Assembly: GCA_964643895.1 (NCBI GenBank)
Contig: CAZXUE010000022.1
Coordinates: forward strand, 1-13,859
Reading direction: 5' to 3'
Source: UBA7683 sp964643895
GTDB taxonomy: Bacteria; Patescibacteriota; Saccharimonadia; Saccharimonadales; UBA7683
Length of the DNA stretch: 13,859 nt
Shown: positions 5,687 to 11,738 of the stretch, piece by piece
How the letters are laid out: each line of letters begins with the position of its first letter
How positions within the stretch are numbered: position 1 is the first letter of the stretch
The notes under the pieces: model-generated
Told to the model about the DNA's origin: nothing
The model's input: the letters and a program-made list of their open reading frames with translations, nothing else
The model's database searches: none
Translations under genes and position numbers: made by a program

Positions 5687-6517
5687 CTACAGTGTTTCAA
5701 TGAGCTTCGTGAGTTGTATTTTTACATTTGCGTTTCTCGTACTAATGCTATGCGTTGCATCTTCAAGAATTGCTGCTTGTTCTGAGAGCTTTTTCAGACG
5801 CGCATCATTGTCGCTACTTGTTTGTAGCAGGGTGTGCACAATAATCGCGAGAGTGCTCAGCAGCTCTAGGCTCCAGTTTCGTTCAAATTTTGCCTCTACG
5901 CACATGCTGTGCCGCTGATAACTTGGAGCTGTGTAAAATTGCTTGGCTTGCTCGGTTTTTTTAAGGTGTGCCGCGCGTAATTTCTTATTCTCTAATAAAT
6001 CGAAGAACTTTCCCGGCAATTCACCGACACTCTTTAAAAGCGGTTGCAACTCGCTGGCTGATGTACCAAAAAGTGCGGTAGCGTGGCTCAAAATTTCGTC
6101 TGCTGGAGGTGTTAAAACCTCTATGTGCTGGCTGCGAGATCGAATGGTGGCGAGAAGCGCTTGATGGCGATCGACGGTAAGAATAAAGCATGTGTTGGCT
6201 GGCGGTTCCTCAAGCAGCTTCAAAAAGGCGTTTTGGGCTTCTCGGCTCATTGCTTGGGCGTCTTGGATAATGAGTGTGAGCGGAGCGCCGCTTCGTGTTA
6301 TTTGGTAGAGTTCACGAATTTGTTCAATGGCAATACCTTTGGTGTCGGGGGCGGCCTCAATGAGAAGTGCTTCGCGCTGCAGCTGCCCGATGAGCCACTG
6401 GGCAACTGTTGTTTTGCCTGCTCCTGGCGGGCCGCTGAGAATAAGGCCGTGTGTTGGCTTGGTGTGATAGCGCTTAAGTGCTGCAAGGGTACGCGGATGA
6501 ATAACGGGTTGGTTCAT
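5687..6517 (-). CDS. holB: DNA polymerase III delta' subunit (clamp-loader AAA+ protein)
   Basis: Clamp-loader subunit that helps open the beta sliding clamp at primed DNA. 276 residues. Seen: Walker A GPPGAGKTT near residue 27, the sensor-1 region LIIQDAQAMSREAQNAFLKLLEEPP with TCFILTVD, and TIRSRSQHIEVL, which matches the SRC-motif region of clamp-loader subunits but with Ser for Cys. The zinc-module cysteines of DnaX/HolB are not visible. The C-terminal half is helical and divergent, as is usual for delta'. The start ATG at 6517 overlaps the rluD-like stop codon (ATGA), giving tight translational coupling; it was chosen over an upstream in-frame ATG at 6559 that would overlap the neighbour by 46 nt. 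DnaX tau/gamma is the alternative, but the protein is too short and diverged for it. Confidence 0.87.
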   Translation of the reverse strand: MNQPVIHPRTLAALKRYHTKPTHGLILSGPPGAGKTTVAQWLIGQLQREALLIEAAPDTKGIAIEQIRELYQITRSGAPLTLIIQDAQAMSREAQNAFLKLLEEPPANTCFILTVDRHQALLATIRSRSQHIEVLTPPADEILSHATALFGTSASELQPLLKSVGELPGKFFDLLENKKLRAAHLKKTEQAKQFYTAPSYQRHSMCVEAKFERNWSLELLSTLAIIVHTLLQTSSDNDARLKKLSEQAAILEDATHSISTRNANVKIQLTKLIETL

Positions 6518-7488
6518 GACTGATATTTCGCAAACTCCTTTGGCGTTTTGGTGTTCCACGTTTTTCTAACGCCGCCGGGAAGCGTGAGTTCTAGTGACGC
6601 AGCGTGCAGCATAAGCCGATCAGCTGGCTCACCACTATAAAATTCATCTCCAACAATAGGGTGTTTGAGGTATGCGAGATGTACGCGGAGCTGATGGGTG
6701 CGTCCGGTGTGGGGTTTGAGTTCTACCAAGGATGTAGTTTGTAGTTTGTGGTTGGTGGTTTGGAGGACTTTGAACTCGGTTTGGGCGGGCTTGCCATTGA
6801 TGCCAGCGCGGAAGGTGGCTGGTTTTTTAGGATTGCGCTCAATCGGTACATCTACCAAACCTTCGTTTTCGGGAAGTTCGCCAGATACAACTGCAAGGTA
6901 CGTCTTTTTTACATTTCTTTGAGCGAATTGTTTTTGCAGATGTTTTTGGGTGACAGCGTTTTTGGCTACAATCATGACACCGCTTGTTGCCCGATCGAGC
7001 CGATGCACAATACCTGCGCGGTTGGAACCCCAGAAATCGTCGGTTTCGTCATCTTGAGTGTTAGTCGAAAGATCTGGTGTAGTTTGTATGCCTTCGGTAT
7101 GGCTTTTTTGACTGGATTCCGAATCAAGTCCGGAATGACGCTGAACGTGATTTTTTAGCCATGTAGCAACCGTGCCCTCCTTGTTAAAAGCGCCTTTGGA
7201 ATGAGCCAACACACCAACCGGCTTGTTTATAACAACGACATTTTCATCCTCATAGATAACTGGTAAATCGATACTATCTGGAGCACGGTCAAGATCCGTA
7301 AAGTCAACCGATATTTGATCCCCAGTCTTTAAGATGTATTTTGATTTCATTATTTCTTGGTTTACTAAAACTTGCCCGCCACCAATCAACTTTTCAATGG
7401 CTGAACGTGAATAATCAGGGTAAAGCCGAGCAAGCGTCTTATCAAGTCGCTCACCAACCTCAAATTCCGTCAGAATCTCTTTGCTCAC
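6514..7488 (-). CDS. rluD: RluA/RluD-family 23S rRNA pseudouridine synthase with repeat-derived insertions
   Basis: Converts specific uridines in large-subunit rRNA to pseudouridine; the exact target cannot be read from sequence. 324 residues. An S4 RNA-binding domain (about 10-62) is followed by the RluA catalytic domain: VINKPVGVLAH, the catalytic motif HRLDRATSG with Asp165, and the C-terminal LVELKPHTGRTHQLRVHLAYL. Two segments look foreign: about residues 117-147, encoded by a palindromic repeat element (7048-7139), and about residues 243-252, encoded by a heptanucleotide repeat (6734-6761). Both lie between conserved blocks and keep the frame, so the enzyme may still work. The start is GTG, 6 nt after a TACAAT -10, suggesting a leaderless mRNA; there is no ribosome binding site. 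The stop overlaps the holB start. The symbol is used loosely for the family. Confidence 0.85.
   Translation of the reverse strand: MSKEILTEFEVGERLDKTLARLYPDYSRSAIEKLIGGGQVLVNQEIMKSKYILKTGDQISVDFTDLDRAPDSIDLPVIYEDENVVVINKPVGVLAHSKGAFNKEGTVATWLKNHVQRHSGLDSESSQKSHTEGIQTTPDLSTNTQDDETDDFWGSNRAGIVHRLDRATSGVMIVAKNAVTQKHLQKQFAQRNVKKTYLAVVSGELPENEGLVDVPIERNPKKPATFRAGINGKPAQTEFKVLQTTNHKLQTTSLVELKPHTGRTHQLRVHLAYLKHPIVGDEFYSGEPADRLMLHAASLELTLPGGVRKTWNTKTPKEFAKYQS
6734..6761. repeat. Heptanucleotide repeat inside the rluD-like coding region
   Basis: Four 7-nt units on the plus strand: GTAGTTT GTAGTTT GTGGTTG GTGGTTT. Read on the coding strand it gives the low-complexity peptide around LQTTNHKLQTTS, just before the conserved LVELKPHTGR block. 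It has the same 7-nt periodicity as the two arrays in the tRNA spacer. Confidence 0.85.
7048..7139. repeat. Palindromic repeat element inserted in frame in the rluD-like gene
   Basis: 92 bp bounded by GTCAT...ATGAC. The left part, GTCATCTTGAG followed by GTCGAAAGATCT, is shared with the intergenic element at 10309-10384; the right end reads CCGAATCAAGTCCGGAATGAC. On the coding strand it yields the peptide RHSGLDSESSQ and onward, about 31 residues of low-complexity polar sequence between WLKNHV and the catalytic block NRAGIVHRLD. Confidence 0.75.
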
Positions 7489-7494
7489 GCTTTT

Positions 7495-7500
7495 ATTGTA
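7495..7500 (-). promoter_or_regulatory. -10 element of the rluD-holB genes, leaderless layout
   Basis: Minus strand TACAAT, 6 nt (AAAAGC) before the GTG start at 7488. No ribosome binding site precedes the GTG and no convincing -35 is seen. The spacing mirrors the peptidase E promoter. Confidence 0.5.
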
Positions 7501-7535
7501 CTAGAGATTAACTTGAAGTGAGACACGGATTCTCC

Positions 7536-7937
7536 TCACTCATCGGAGTATTCTTCGGATGTTTTTAAATACCATGCTGGCTTATCACTACTATTAACCC
7601 AATCCAAATAGTCGTAATCTACCGGCAATCTATAAAGAAGAACACTATCATGGCCATCTATGATTTTTTCATTGGCTTCTATGTATTCCAGATCTTCTTT
7701 TGCTAAACCTTTTGCCCATGTTGATAGCCAGTTTCTATCTGGGTGATTTGATCCGCCGTCTGCTAGCGTCAGAATATAACTTCCTTCTGCCCCTGCAAAC
7801 ATCCAAACGAATACATCTGGCTCAATCCGTTCAAATTTGAGCAGTTGATATTCGTTTTCTGTTGTGCTTTCAATGCCAAATTGGCTTAGAATACGAGATA
7901 ATTCAGGTGCAAATGTTTCGGTATTGTCTCGCAACAT
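7536..7937 (-). CDS. Acidic 133-residue protein of unknown function
   Basis: Not recognised. A soluble acidic protein with no signal peptide or membrane helix. The sequence alternates beta-like stretches (EYQLLKFERIEPDVFVWMFAG, with a following SYILTLADGG) and helical ones, and ends in acidic SEEYSDE. The ATG lies 6 nt after the trpS stop, and its GAGG ribosome binding site is made from the last codons of trpS (TTG AGG TAA), so it is translationally linked to trpS. A 47-nt gap with the rluD -10 follows. Confidence 0.72.
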   Translation of the reverse strand: MLRDNTETFAPELSRILSQFGIESTTENEYQLLKFERIEPDVFVWMFAGAEGSYILTLADGGSNHPDRNWLSTWAKGLAKEDLEYIEANEKIIDGHDSVLLYRLPVDYDYLDWVNSSDKPAWYLKTSEEYSDE

Positions 7938-7943
7938 ATGAAA

Positions 7944-8975
7944 TTACCTCAAGCCAATAGCCTTTTGAACCTTGAGAAGGGTTTGGTTGGCGATTTTGTT
8001 CATTTTGGCTTCTGAGGCTTCTAGTTTGGCTTGTAGGGCGTTTTGATCTACGGTTGCTAGTTCTGCTTGGAATTTAGTTAAGAATGCCTCTACTGCCTCT
8101 GAGGTGGCTTTTTTCAGCTCGCCATACTGAGTTTGGCCTCGATACATATCAATGACCGCGTGGAGGTCTTTACCGCTGAGAAGCGCTAGAATTTGCAAGA
8201 GATTACTCACTCCCGGTTGGTTTTGGAGGTCGTAGTTAATTTCGCCTATGCTATCAGTAGTGGCACTCATGATTTTCTTTGCGGCAACAGCTGGTTCATC
8301 ACCGAGAAAAATGATGCCTTTACCGCTTTCATCGGACTTACTCATCTTTTTGGTTGGATCTACGAGATCTTTTATCCTCAGACCCTGTTCTTTGCCAAAA
8401 AATTCATGCTGCTCCTTGACGGTTTTCGGGAGGGTGAACAGCTCTTGATCAAATTTTGCATTAAGACGCTGCCCTAGATCTCGCGTGATTTCAATATGCT
8501 GTGATTGATCATCACCTACGGGCACGAATTCCGCACCGTAAAGGAGAATGTCGCAGGCCATGAGCACCGGATAATCAAATAAACCAACAGTTACGCGGTC
8601 ATTGCCAAGTTTAGCGGACTTGTCTTTAAACTGCGTCATGCGCTCCATCTCGCCCATGCCAGTGAAGTTGTTGAGCAGAACCGTGAGCTCACTGTGGGCT
8701 GGCATGTAGCTTTGGCGGTAGATGTGGACATCGGGATTGTCAAGCGGCAAACCGGCAGCTACGAATAAACGCAAGTTATGCATTACCTGGGCTTGAAGCT
8801 GACTATGATCAATCGGCGTGTTAAAACTATGTAGATCTGGTACAAACAGATTAATCTGATACTCACCCGCATGTTTTTTGGCCATATCAATCAGCGGCAA
8901 AAGCGCCCCAAAATAATTGCCGATATGCAGATCGTTATTAGCACGAAGTCCTGTTAAAATTACTTTTTTACTCAT
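7944..8975 (-). CDS. trpS: Tryptophanyl-tRNA synthetase
   Basis: Class I synthetase that charges tRNA-Trp. 343 residues, close to the 330-340 of bacterial TrpS. Seen: the HIGH-type signature DLHIGNYFGAL near residues 16-26, LFVPDLHSF, the TrpS-typical stretch YPVLMACDILLYGAEFVPVGDDQ with QHIEITRDL, and the KMSKS loop KKMSKSDESG. The start at 8975 is fixed by AGGAG 7 nt upstream; a longer in-frame reading begins at 9032 but lacks a ribosome binding site and the extra residues are not family-like. It has its own TATAAT, but also follows the racemase and 81-aa genes without a terminator, so the attenuator at 10045-10172 could control it as well. The 133-aa gene is coupled downstream. Confidence 0.96.
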   Translation of the reverse strand: MSKKVILTGLRANNDLHIGNYFGALLPLIDMAKKHAGEYQINLFVPDLHSFNTPIDHSQLQAQVMHNLRLFVAAGLPLDNPDVHIYRQSYMPAHSELTVLLNNFTGMGEMERMTQFKDKSAKLGNDRVTVGLFDYPVLMACDILLYGAEFVPVGDDQSQHIEITRDLGQRLNAKFDQELFTLPKTVKEQHEFFGKEQGLRIKDLVDPTKKMSKSDESGKGIIFLGDEPAVAAKKIMSATTDSIGEINYDLQNQPGVSNLLQILALLSGKDLHAVIDMYRGQTQYGELKKATSEAVEAFLTKFQAELATVDQNALQAKLEASEAKMNKIANQTLLKVQKAIGLR

Positions 8976-8991
8976 ATCTTTTCTCCTGATA

Positions 8992-8997
8992 ATTATA
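8992..8997 (-). promoter_or_regulatory. -10 element of trpS
   Basis: Consensus TATAAT on the minus strand. The expected start lies just before the AGGAG, giving a short 5' UTR of about 15 nt. No -35 at normal spacing and no extended TG, so strength is uncertain. Confidence 0.5.
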
Positions 8998-9112
8998 CCT
9001 TTTTTGGCTTTTAAATCCATGACAAGCTGCAAAACCTGTGGGTTTCAGGGCCATGGTGTTGTTGATGTGCTTTGAACTAATATTGGCGCGAAGCACGAAC
9101 AATCTGTCGCCC

Positions 9113-9358
9113 TCACCAAAGTTGGCAAGGTTCGTAGACAGCGTCTCTCAAGGCCTTCATGGTGAATAAAAGCTCTTCTTGGGTCGGCTTGGTTAAGCTG
9201 GCGATATCTACATCGGCTTCGAGGCCGAGTATTTCTCTTCCTAGCGCCATGATTTTGTGTGGCTGCCGGAAGGTGCGCAGAGAAAGCACGGCTAGTACTG
9301 CCTCATCGTCTGTAGCCAGCTTAGTGAGTTCATTTTGTCTTTCTGGTGGTATGGTCAT
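9113..9358 (-). CDS. 81-residue helical protein of unknown function
   Basis: Not recognised. The product appears all-helical and acidic, with no membrane segment: helices around NELTKLATDDEAVLAVLSLR, PHKIMALGREILGL and TQEELLFTMKALRDAV, ending in CQLW. The ATG overlaps the stop of the racemase-family gene (ATGA), and AAAGGA lies 6-7 nt upstream, so the pair is translationally coupled. That coupling suggests a job linked to the racemase-like enzyme, but no function is claimed. A 137-nt gap follows before trpS. Confidence 0.72.
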   Translation of the reverse strand: MTIPPERQNELTKLATDDEAVLAVLSLRTFRQPHKIMALGREILGLEADVDIASLTKPTQEELLFTMKALRDAVYEPCQLW

Positions 9359-10015
9359 TTTAGTATCCTTTCAACAATTATGTTTAGTGGGTCGATTGTG
9401 CGTCGGAAACGTTCGGAGTGATTGATGACAGATAGCTCAGTACACCCAAGAAGCACTTGTTGAGCGCCATTAGCTAATAAGCTATCGATCTGATTTTCTA
9501 ACTTTTGAGCTAAGTTTTGTTTTCCTGCGATTACTCCGTGAATAATGTTACTTGTTTCACTCATGCCTCGTTCGTCCAGCGTCAAAACTTCACTCATTTC
9601 AAAGATTTCTCTGTGTAACTTTGTACGAATTGTGTTTGGCGAGGCGAGTATGCCAACTTTATGGATGTGCCTTCGGCTAACTTCGTCGCTTGTTGCATCT
9701 ATAAGCGAAGTGATGGGCTGATTGAGTAGGCTGCTTATGTCATTGGCAAAAAGATGAGCAGTATTACATGCAATAACGATATGCGTAAATTTTTTGTCTC
9801 CAAAGATAATAAAGTTGCTCCTTGATAGCTTGCAACGCCTGGCGCAACTCGGATTTTTTATCAATAAATTCCGGCACTGGTATAGAAAGGTGTGTAACTT
9901 CCGGAAAATCATTCCCGTGTTTCGCACCTTTTTTTACTGACATTTCTACAATTTTTTGATGCAGTATGAGGCTCGCTTGTGGTCCCATGCCGCCGATGAT
10001 TAATATTTTCTTCAT
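9355..10015 (-). pseudogene. Asp/Glu racemase-family gene with a +1 frameshift
   Basis: Cofactor-independent two-cysteine amino-acid racemase family (aspartate/glutamate racemase; substrate not determinable). The N-terminal part (from 10015) has IIGGMGPQAS and PVPEFIDKKSELRQALQAIKEQ, then runs to a stop at 9764. The rest is in the +1 frame from about 9813: THIVIACNTAH with the first catalytic Cys, SLIDAT, KVGILASP and VLLGCTELS with the second catalytic Cys. Joined, they give about 219 residues, near the family length, so one extra base explains the break. At the junction (9822 to 9811) the RNA reads AGGAG-CAA-CTT-T, resembling the RF2 programmed +1 site; a real indel or a sequencing error are the simpler options. 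AGGAG lies 10 nt before the ATG. The stop overlaps the 81-aa gene. Confidence 0.83.
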
Positions 10016-10044
10016 AGTAAGTATTCTCCTGGTTAATTAAAAAT

Positions 10045-10064
10045 GATCGCCTGTTGTGGCGATC
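10045..10064 (-). terminator. Intrinsic terminator of the attenuator (3:4 hairpin)
   Basis: Minus strand GATCGCC, 6-nt loop, GGCGATC, then ATTTTTA. It lies in the 5' leader, 30 nt past the leader-ORF stop and 29 nt before the racemase ATG, so it would stop transcription before the structural genes. Its 5' arm can instead pair with the leader ORF. Confidence 0.8.
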
Positions 10065-10136
10065 TTTTCGATATATTTGATGTGTCTATTAAAATTATAC
10101 AAACACACGGAACAAACCGCCACGGGAAGTGTCGGT
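10056..10136 (-). promoter_or_regulatory. Alternative RNA pairings of a ribosome-mediated attenuator
   Basis: Segment 1 (10136-10129, ACCGACAC) pairs with segment 2 (10123-10116, GTGGCGGT) around a 5-nt loop with one mismatch. Segment 2 extended (10123-10114) can instead pair with segment 3 (10065-10056), which is the 5' arm and loop start of the terminator: ten contiguous pairs including two G-U. Segment 3 with segment 4 (10051-10045) makes the terminator. The pairings are exclusive, so 1:2 favours termination and 2:3 prevents it. Derived by hand; folding energies were not computed. Confidence 0.65.
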
Positions 10137-10172
10137 AAACCAATAACTGCTTGTGTGTATGCGTTGTTTCAT
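10095..10172 (-). CDS. 25-residue leader peptide with Tyr-Trp-Phe control codons
   Basis: ATG at 10172, TAA at 10097-10095. The peptide starts MKQRIHTSSYWF and ends RGGLFRVFV. Codons 10-12 are TAT TGG TTT, so a ribosome short of charged tRNA-Trp (or Tyr/Phe) would stall with its footprint over RNA segment 1. This is the arrangement of amino-acid-responsive leader peptides such as those of E. coli trp and pheST. It has no Shine-Dalgarno sequence; the near promoter (TCGACA/TATACT) would give a 5' end only about 7 nt upstream, in line with the other leaderless starts here. I do not recognise the peptide from a known family, and only one Trp codon is present, so responsiveness to aromatic amino acids in general is possible. 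Confidence 0.65.
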   Translation of the reverse strand: MKQRIHTSSYWFTDTSRGGLFRVFV

Positions 10173-10185
10173 AATGAATAGGTAG

Positions 10186-10214
10186 AGTATACTTATTGCT
10201 CAGCGATTTGTCGA
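10186..10214 (-). promoter_or_regulatory. Promoter P2 of the leader/racemase unit
   Basis: Minus strand -35 TCGACA, 17-nt spacer, -10 TATACT. The expected start is about 7 nt before the leader-peptide ATG. Confidence 0.6.
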
Positions 10215-10237
10215 GAGTGTTATCACTCTATCTCCTT

Positions 10238-10267
10238 ATAGTATCACACTTTATGATTGCTTGTCAA
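10238..10267 (-). promoter_or_regulatory. Promoter P1 of the leader/racemase unit
   Basis: Minus strand -35 TTGACA (consensus), 18-nt spacer, -10 TACTAT preceded by TGA as an extended -10. The expected start near 10231 makes a leader of about 215 nt whose first element is a stem-loop AGAGTG/CACTCT (10214-10229). Confidence 0.75.
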
Positions 10268-10308
10268 GTTTTTGTTATCCCAATCACAAAATAACAACCC
10301 CTTTGTTT

Positions 10309-10384
10309 GTCATCTTGAGCTTGTCGAAAGATCTACCTTATTTGTTAAGGGTTTACCAGATCCCTCCATTTCGGTCGGGATGAC
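10309..10384. repeat. Intergenic palindromic repeat element
   Basis: 76 bp with terminal inverted repeats GTCATC...GATGAC and inner GATCT/AGATC. Its left end (GTCATCTTGAGCTTGTCGAA, then AGATCT) matches the element inside the rluD-like gene apart from a small indel and a substitution. It lies between the rpsI terminator and promoter P1. Confidence 0.75.
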
Positions 10385-10447
10385 AGTGTATTGTAGGCTG
10401 GTTTTGGCTTGGTATTTAGATTTGCTGTGATTGTGTTGTTTCAATAT

Positions 10448-10473
10448 AAAAGAGCCCCTTGAGAGGCTCTTTT
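10448..10473 (-). terminator. Intrinsic terminator of the ribosomal protein operon
   Basis: 9-bp stem AAAAGAGCC/GGCTCTTTT with an 8-nt loop, 17 nt beyond the rpsI stop. In the minus direction the stem itself ends in TTTT and is followed by ATATT. The A/T-tract symmetry would also allow function on the plus strand. Confidence 0.85.
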
Positions 10474-10490
10474 TTGGGTTAGACTTTTGC

Positions 10491-10889
10491 TTAACGCTTT
10501 GAGAACTGTTCTTTGCGTCGTGCGCCCTTAAGGCCAGGCTTCATTCGCTCTTTTTCGCGAGGGTCGCGCTTGAGGAGGCCATCCTTTTTGAGGGTTGAGC
10601 GTAGATCATCGTTCATGATACTTAACGCTTTAGCGATAGCAAGTTTGCTAGCACCAACCTGTGAGTGATGGCCGCCACCATCAACTTTGAGGCTGATATC
10701 GAAGCTATCGGTTTTCTGGAGCAGACGAAGTGGCTCGGTTAGCTCGTAGACGAAGGCTTCGTTACCGTTGAAATACTCGGTAGCAGGCTGTTCGTTTACT
10801 GTTATTACCCCTTTACCGCCAATAAGACGAGCGCGGGCGGTGGCACTTTTGCGTCGGCCGAGGCCGTAGAAATAATCATTTTTAGCCAC
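10491..10889 (-). CDS. rpsI: 30S ribosomal protein S9 (uS9)
   Basis: Small-subunit head protein whose C-terminal tail reaches the P-site tRNA. 132 residues. Seen: YGLGRRKSATARARLIGGKG at the N-terminus (the conserved GRRK..xARV-type start), the DGGGHHSQVGA loop, and the C-terminal KERMKPGLKGARRKEQFSKR with the invariant FSKR end. The start is GTG at 10889, overlapping the rplM stop by 8 nt; GAGG sits 6 nt upstream inside rplM, so the two are translationally coupled, as is usual for the L13-S9 pair. It is the last gene of the operon, followed by a terminator. Confidence 0.97.
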   Translation of the reverse strand: MAKNDYFYGLGRRKSATARARLIGGKGVITVNEQPATEYFNGNEAFVYELTEPLRLLQKTDSFDISLKVDGGGHHSQVGASKLAIAKALSIMNDDLRSTLKKDGLLKRDPREKERMKPGLKGARRKEQFSKR

Positions 10890-11322
10890 GTTTTACCTCA
10901 ACTTTCTTAGGTTGTTGTGCTGCGTGGGTGTGGTTTTCATCAACAAATACGCGAAGACGCGCCAGGCGGTCAGCTGCGAGTTTATTTTTTGGAACCATAC
11001 CTTTTACTGCTGCTTTGATTACTACAGTTGGGTCTTTTGCCATCTGTTCCTTCAAGGTTGCTTCTTTTAGGCCGCCAGGAAAGCCACTGTAGCTATAATA
11101 TTTTTTTGCTTCGAGCTTGTTGCCGGTAACCTGCAGCTTCTCAGCGTTGATAACAATAACAAAATCGCCGCAATCAATGTGAGGTGTGTACATCGACTTG
11201 TTCTTGCCGGTCAAATGACTTGCAATAACAGTGGCAATGCGGCCAAGTGGTGCTTCTGAGGCGTCAATGAGCAGCCAGTTACGCGTAACCTCGGTTGGTT
11301 TTGCAGAATAAGTCTTACTCAT
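10882..11322 (-). CDS. rplM: 50S ribosomal protein L13 (uL13)
   Basis: Early-assembly large-subunit protein. 146 residues, close to the family norm of about 142. Seen: RNWLLIDASEAPLGRIATVIA, the TGKNKSMYTPHIDCGDFVIV core, KKYYSYSGFPGGLKE and the AVKGMVPKNKLAADRLARLRVF signature. GGGAG lies 7 nt upstream of the ATG, which shares one base with the rplQ stop (TAATG). Here rplM-rpsI follow directly on the alpha operon, as opposed to E. coli, where they form a separate operon. Confidence 0.97.
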   Translation of the reverse strand: MSKTYSAKPTEVTRNWLLIDASEAPLGRIATVIASHLTGKNKSMYTPHIDCGDFVIVINAEKLQVTGNKLEAKKYYSYSGFPGGLKEATLKEQMAKDPTVVIKAAVKGMVPKNKLAADRLARLRVFVDENHTHAAQQPKKVEVKRG

Positions 11323-11738
11323 TACTTTTCTCCCTTTGCTTCAGCTTTTGCGGCGGGCTTCTTCTCGGTAGGCTTTACGTTAATATCATCAACAAAGCTA
11401 ATACGTGCCATTTGAGTGTTGTCGCCGCGGCGAAGACTGGTGCGTTCAATTCGCAGGTAGCCACTGGTGCGTTGCATTGCTGGAGCAATTTGATCGACTA
11501 ACTTGTGTGCTGCGGGAACACTGCCGAGAGTGCTTACAATAAGTCGACGATTGTGAAGATCACCTTTTTTCGCTTTACTTACTAATTTTTCAAAATTCGG
11601 TCGAAGCTCTTTGGCTTTTGGAAGAGTGGTTTCAATGCTACCATGTTCGACAAGTGCAATTGAAAGGCTGCGTATCAGCGCACGTCGCTGATCACGCTCT
11701 CTGCCAAATTTACGACCTTGATATCCGTGACGATGCAT
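11322..11738 (-). CDS. rplQ: 50S ribosomal protein L17 (bL17)
   Basis: Bacterial-specific large-subunit protein near the peptide exit. 138 residues. Seen: MHRHGYQGRKFGRERDQRRA, matching the conserved MRHxxxxxKLxRxxxHRxA start, ALVEHGSIETTLPKAKELRP, and the KLVDQIAP...GYLRIERTSLRRGDNTQMARISFVD end region. A Lys/Ala/Glu-rich tail of about 20 residues follows, longer than in E. coli L17. The ATG directly abuts the rpoA stop, with GGAG provided by the last rpoA codons, so translation is coupled. Confidence 0.96.
   Translation of the reverse strand: MHRHGYQGRKFGRERDQRRALIRSLSIALVEHGSIETTLPKAKELRPNFEKLVSKAKKGDLHNRRLIVSTLGSVPAAHKLVDQIAPAMQRTSGYLRIERTSLRRGDNTQMARISFVDDINVKPTEKKPAAKAEAKGEK

Noticed and set aside
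8970..9053. Short ORF (starting MALKPTGF) just upstream of and overlapping the trpS start, possible second leader peptide
   Set aside because: No Trp codon, no ribosome binding site, and the trpS -10 lies inside it; most likely chance.
10205..10237. Short GTG ORF preceded by AAGGAG near promoter P1
   Set aside because: The AAGGAG overlaps the -10/start region of P1, so it would not be in the transcript; no control codons.
10045..10267. T-box riboswitch for trpS
   Set aside because: No T-box bulge sequence (TGGNACCGCG) or stem I-like structure is visible; the peptide-based attenuator explains the leader better.
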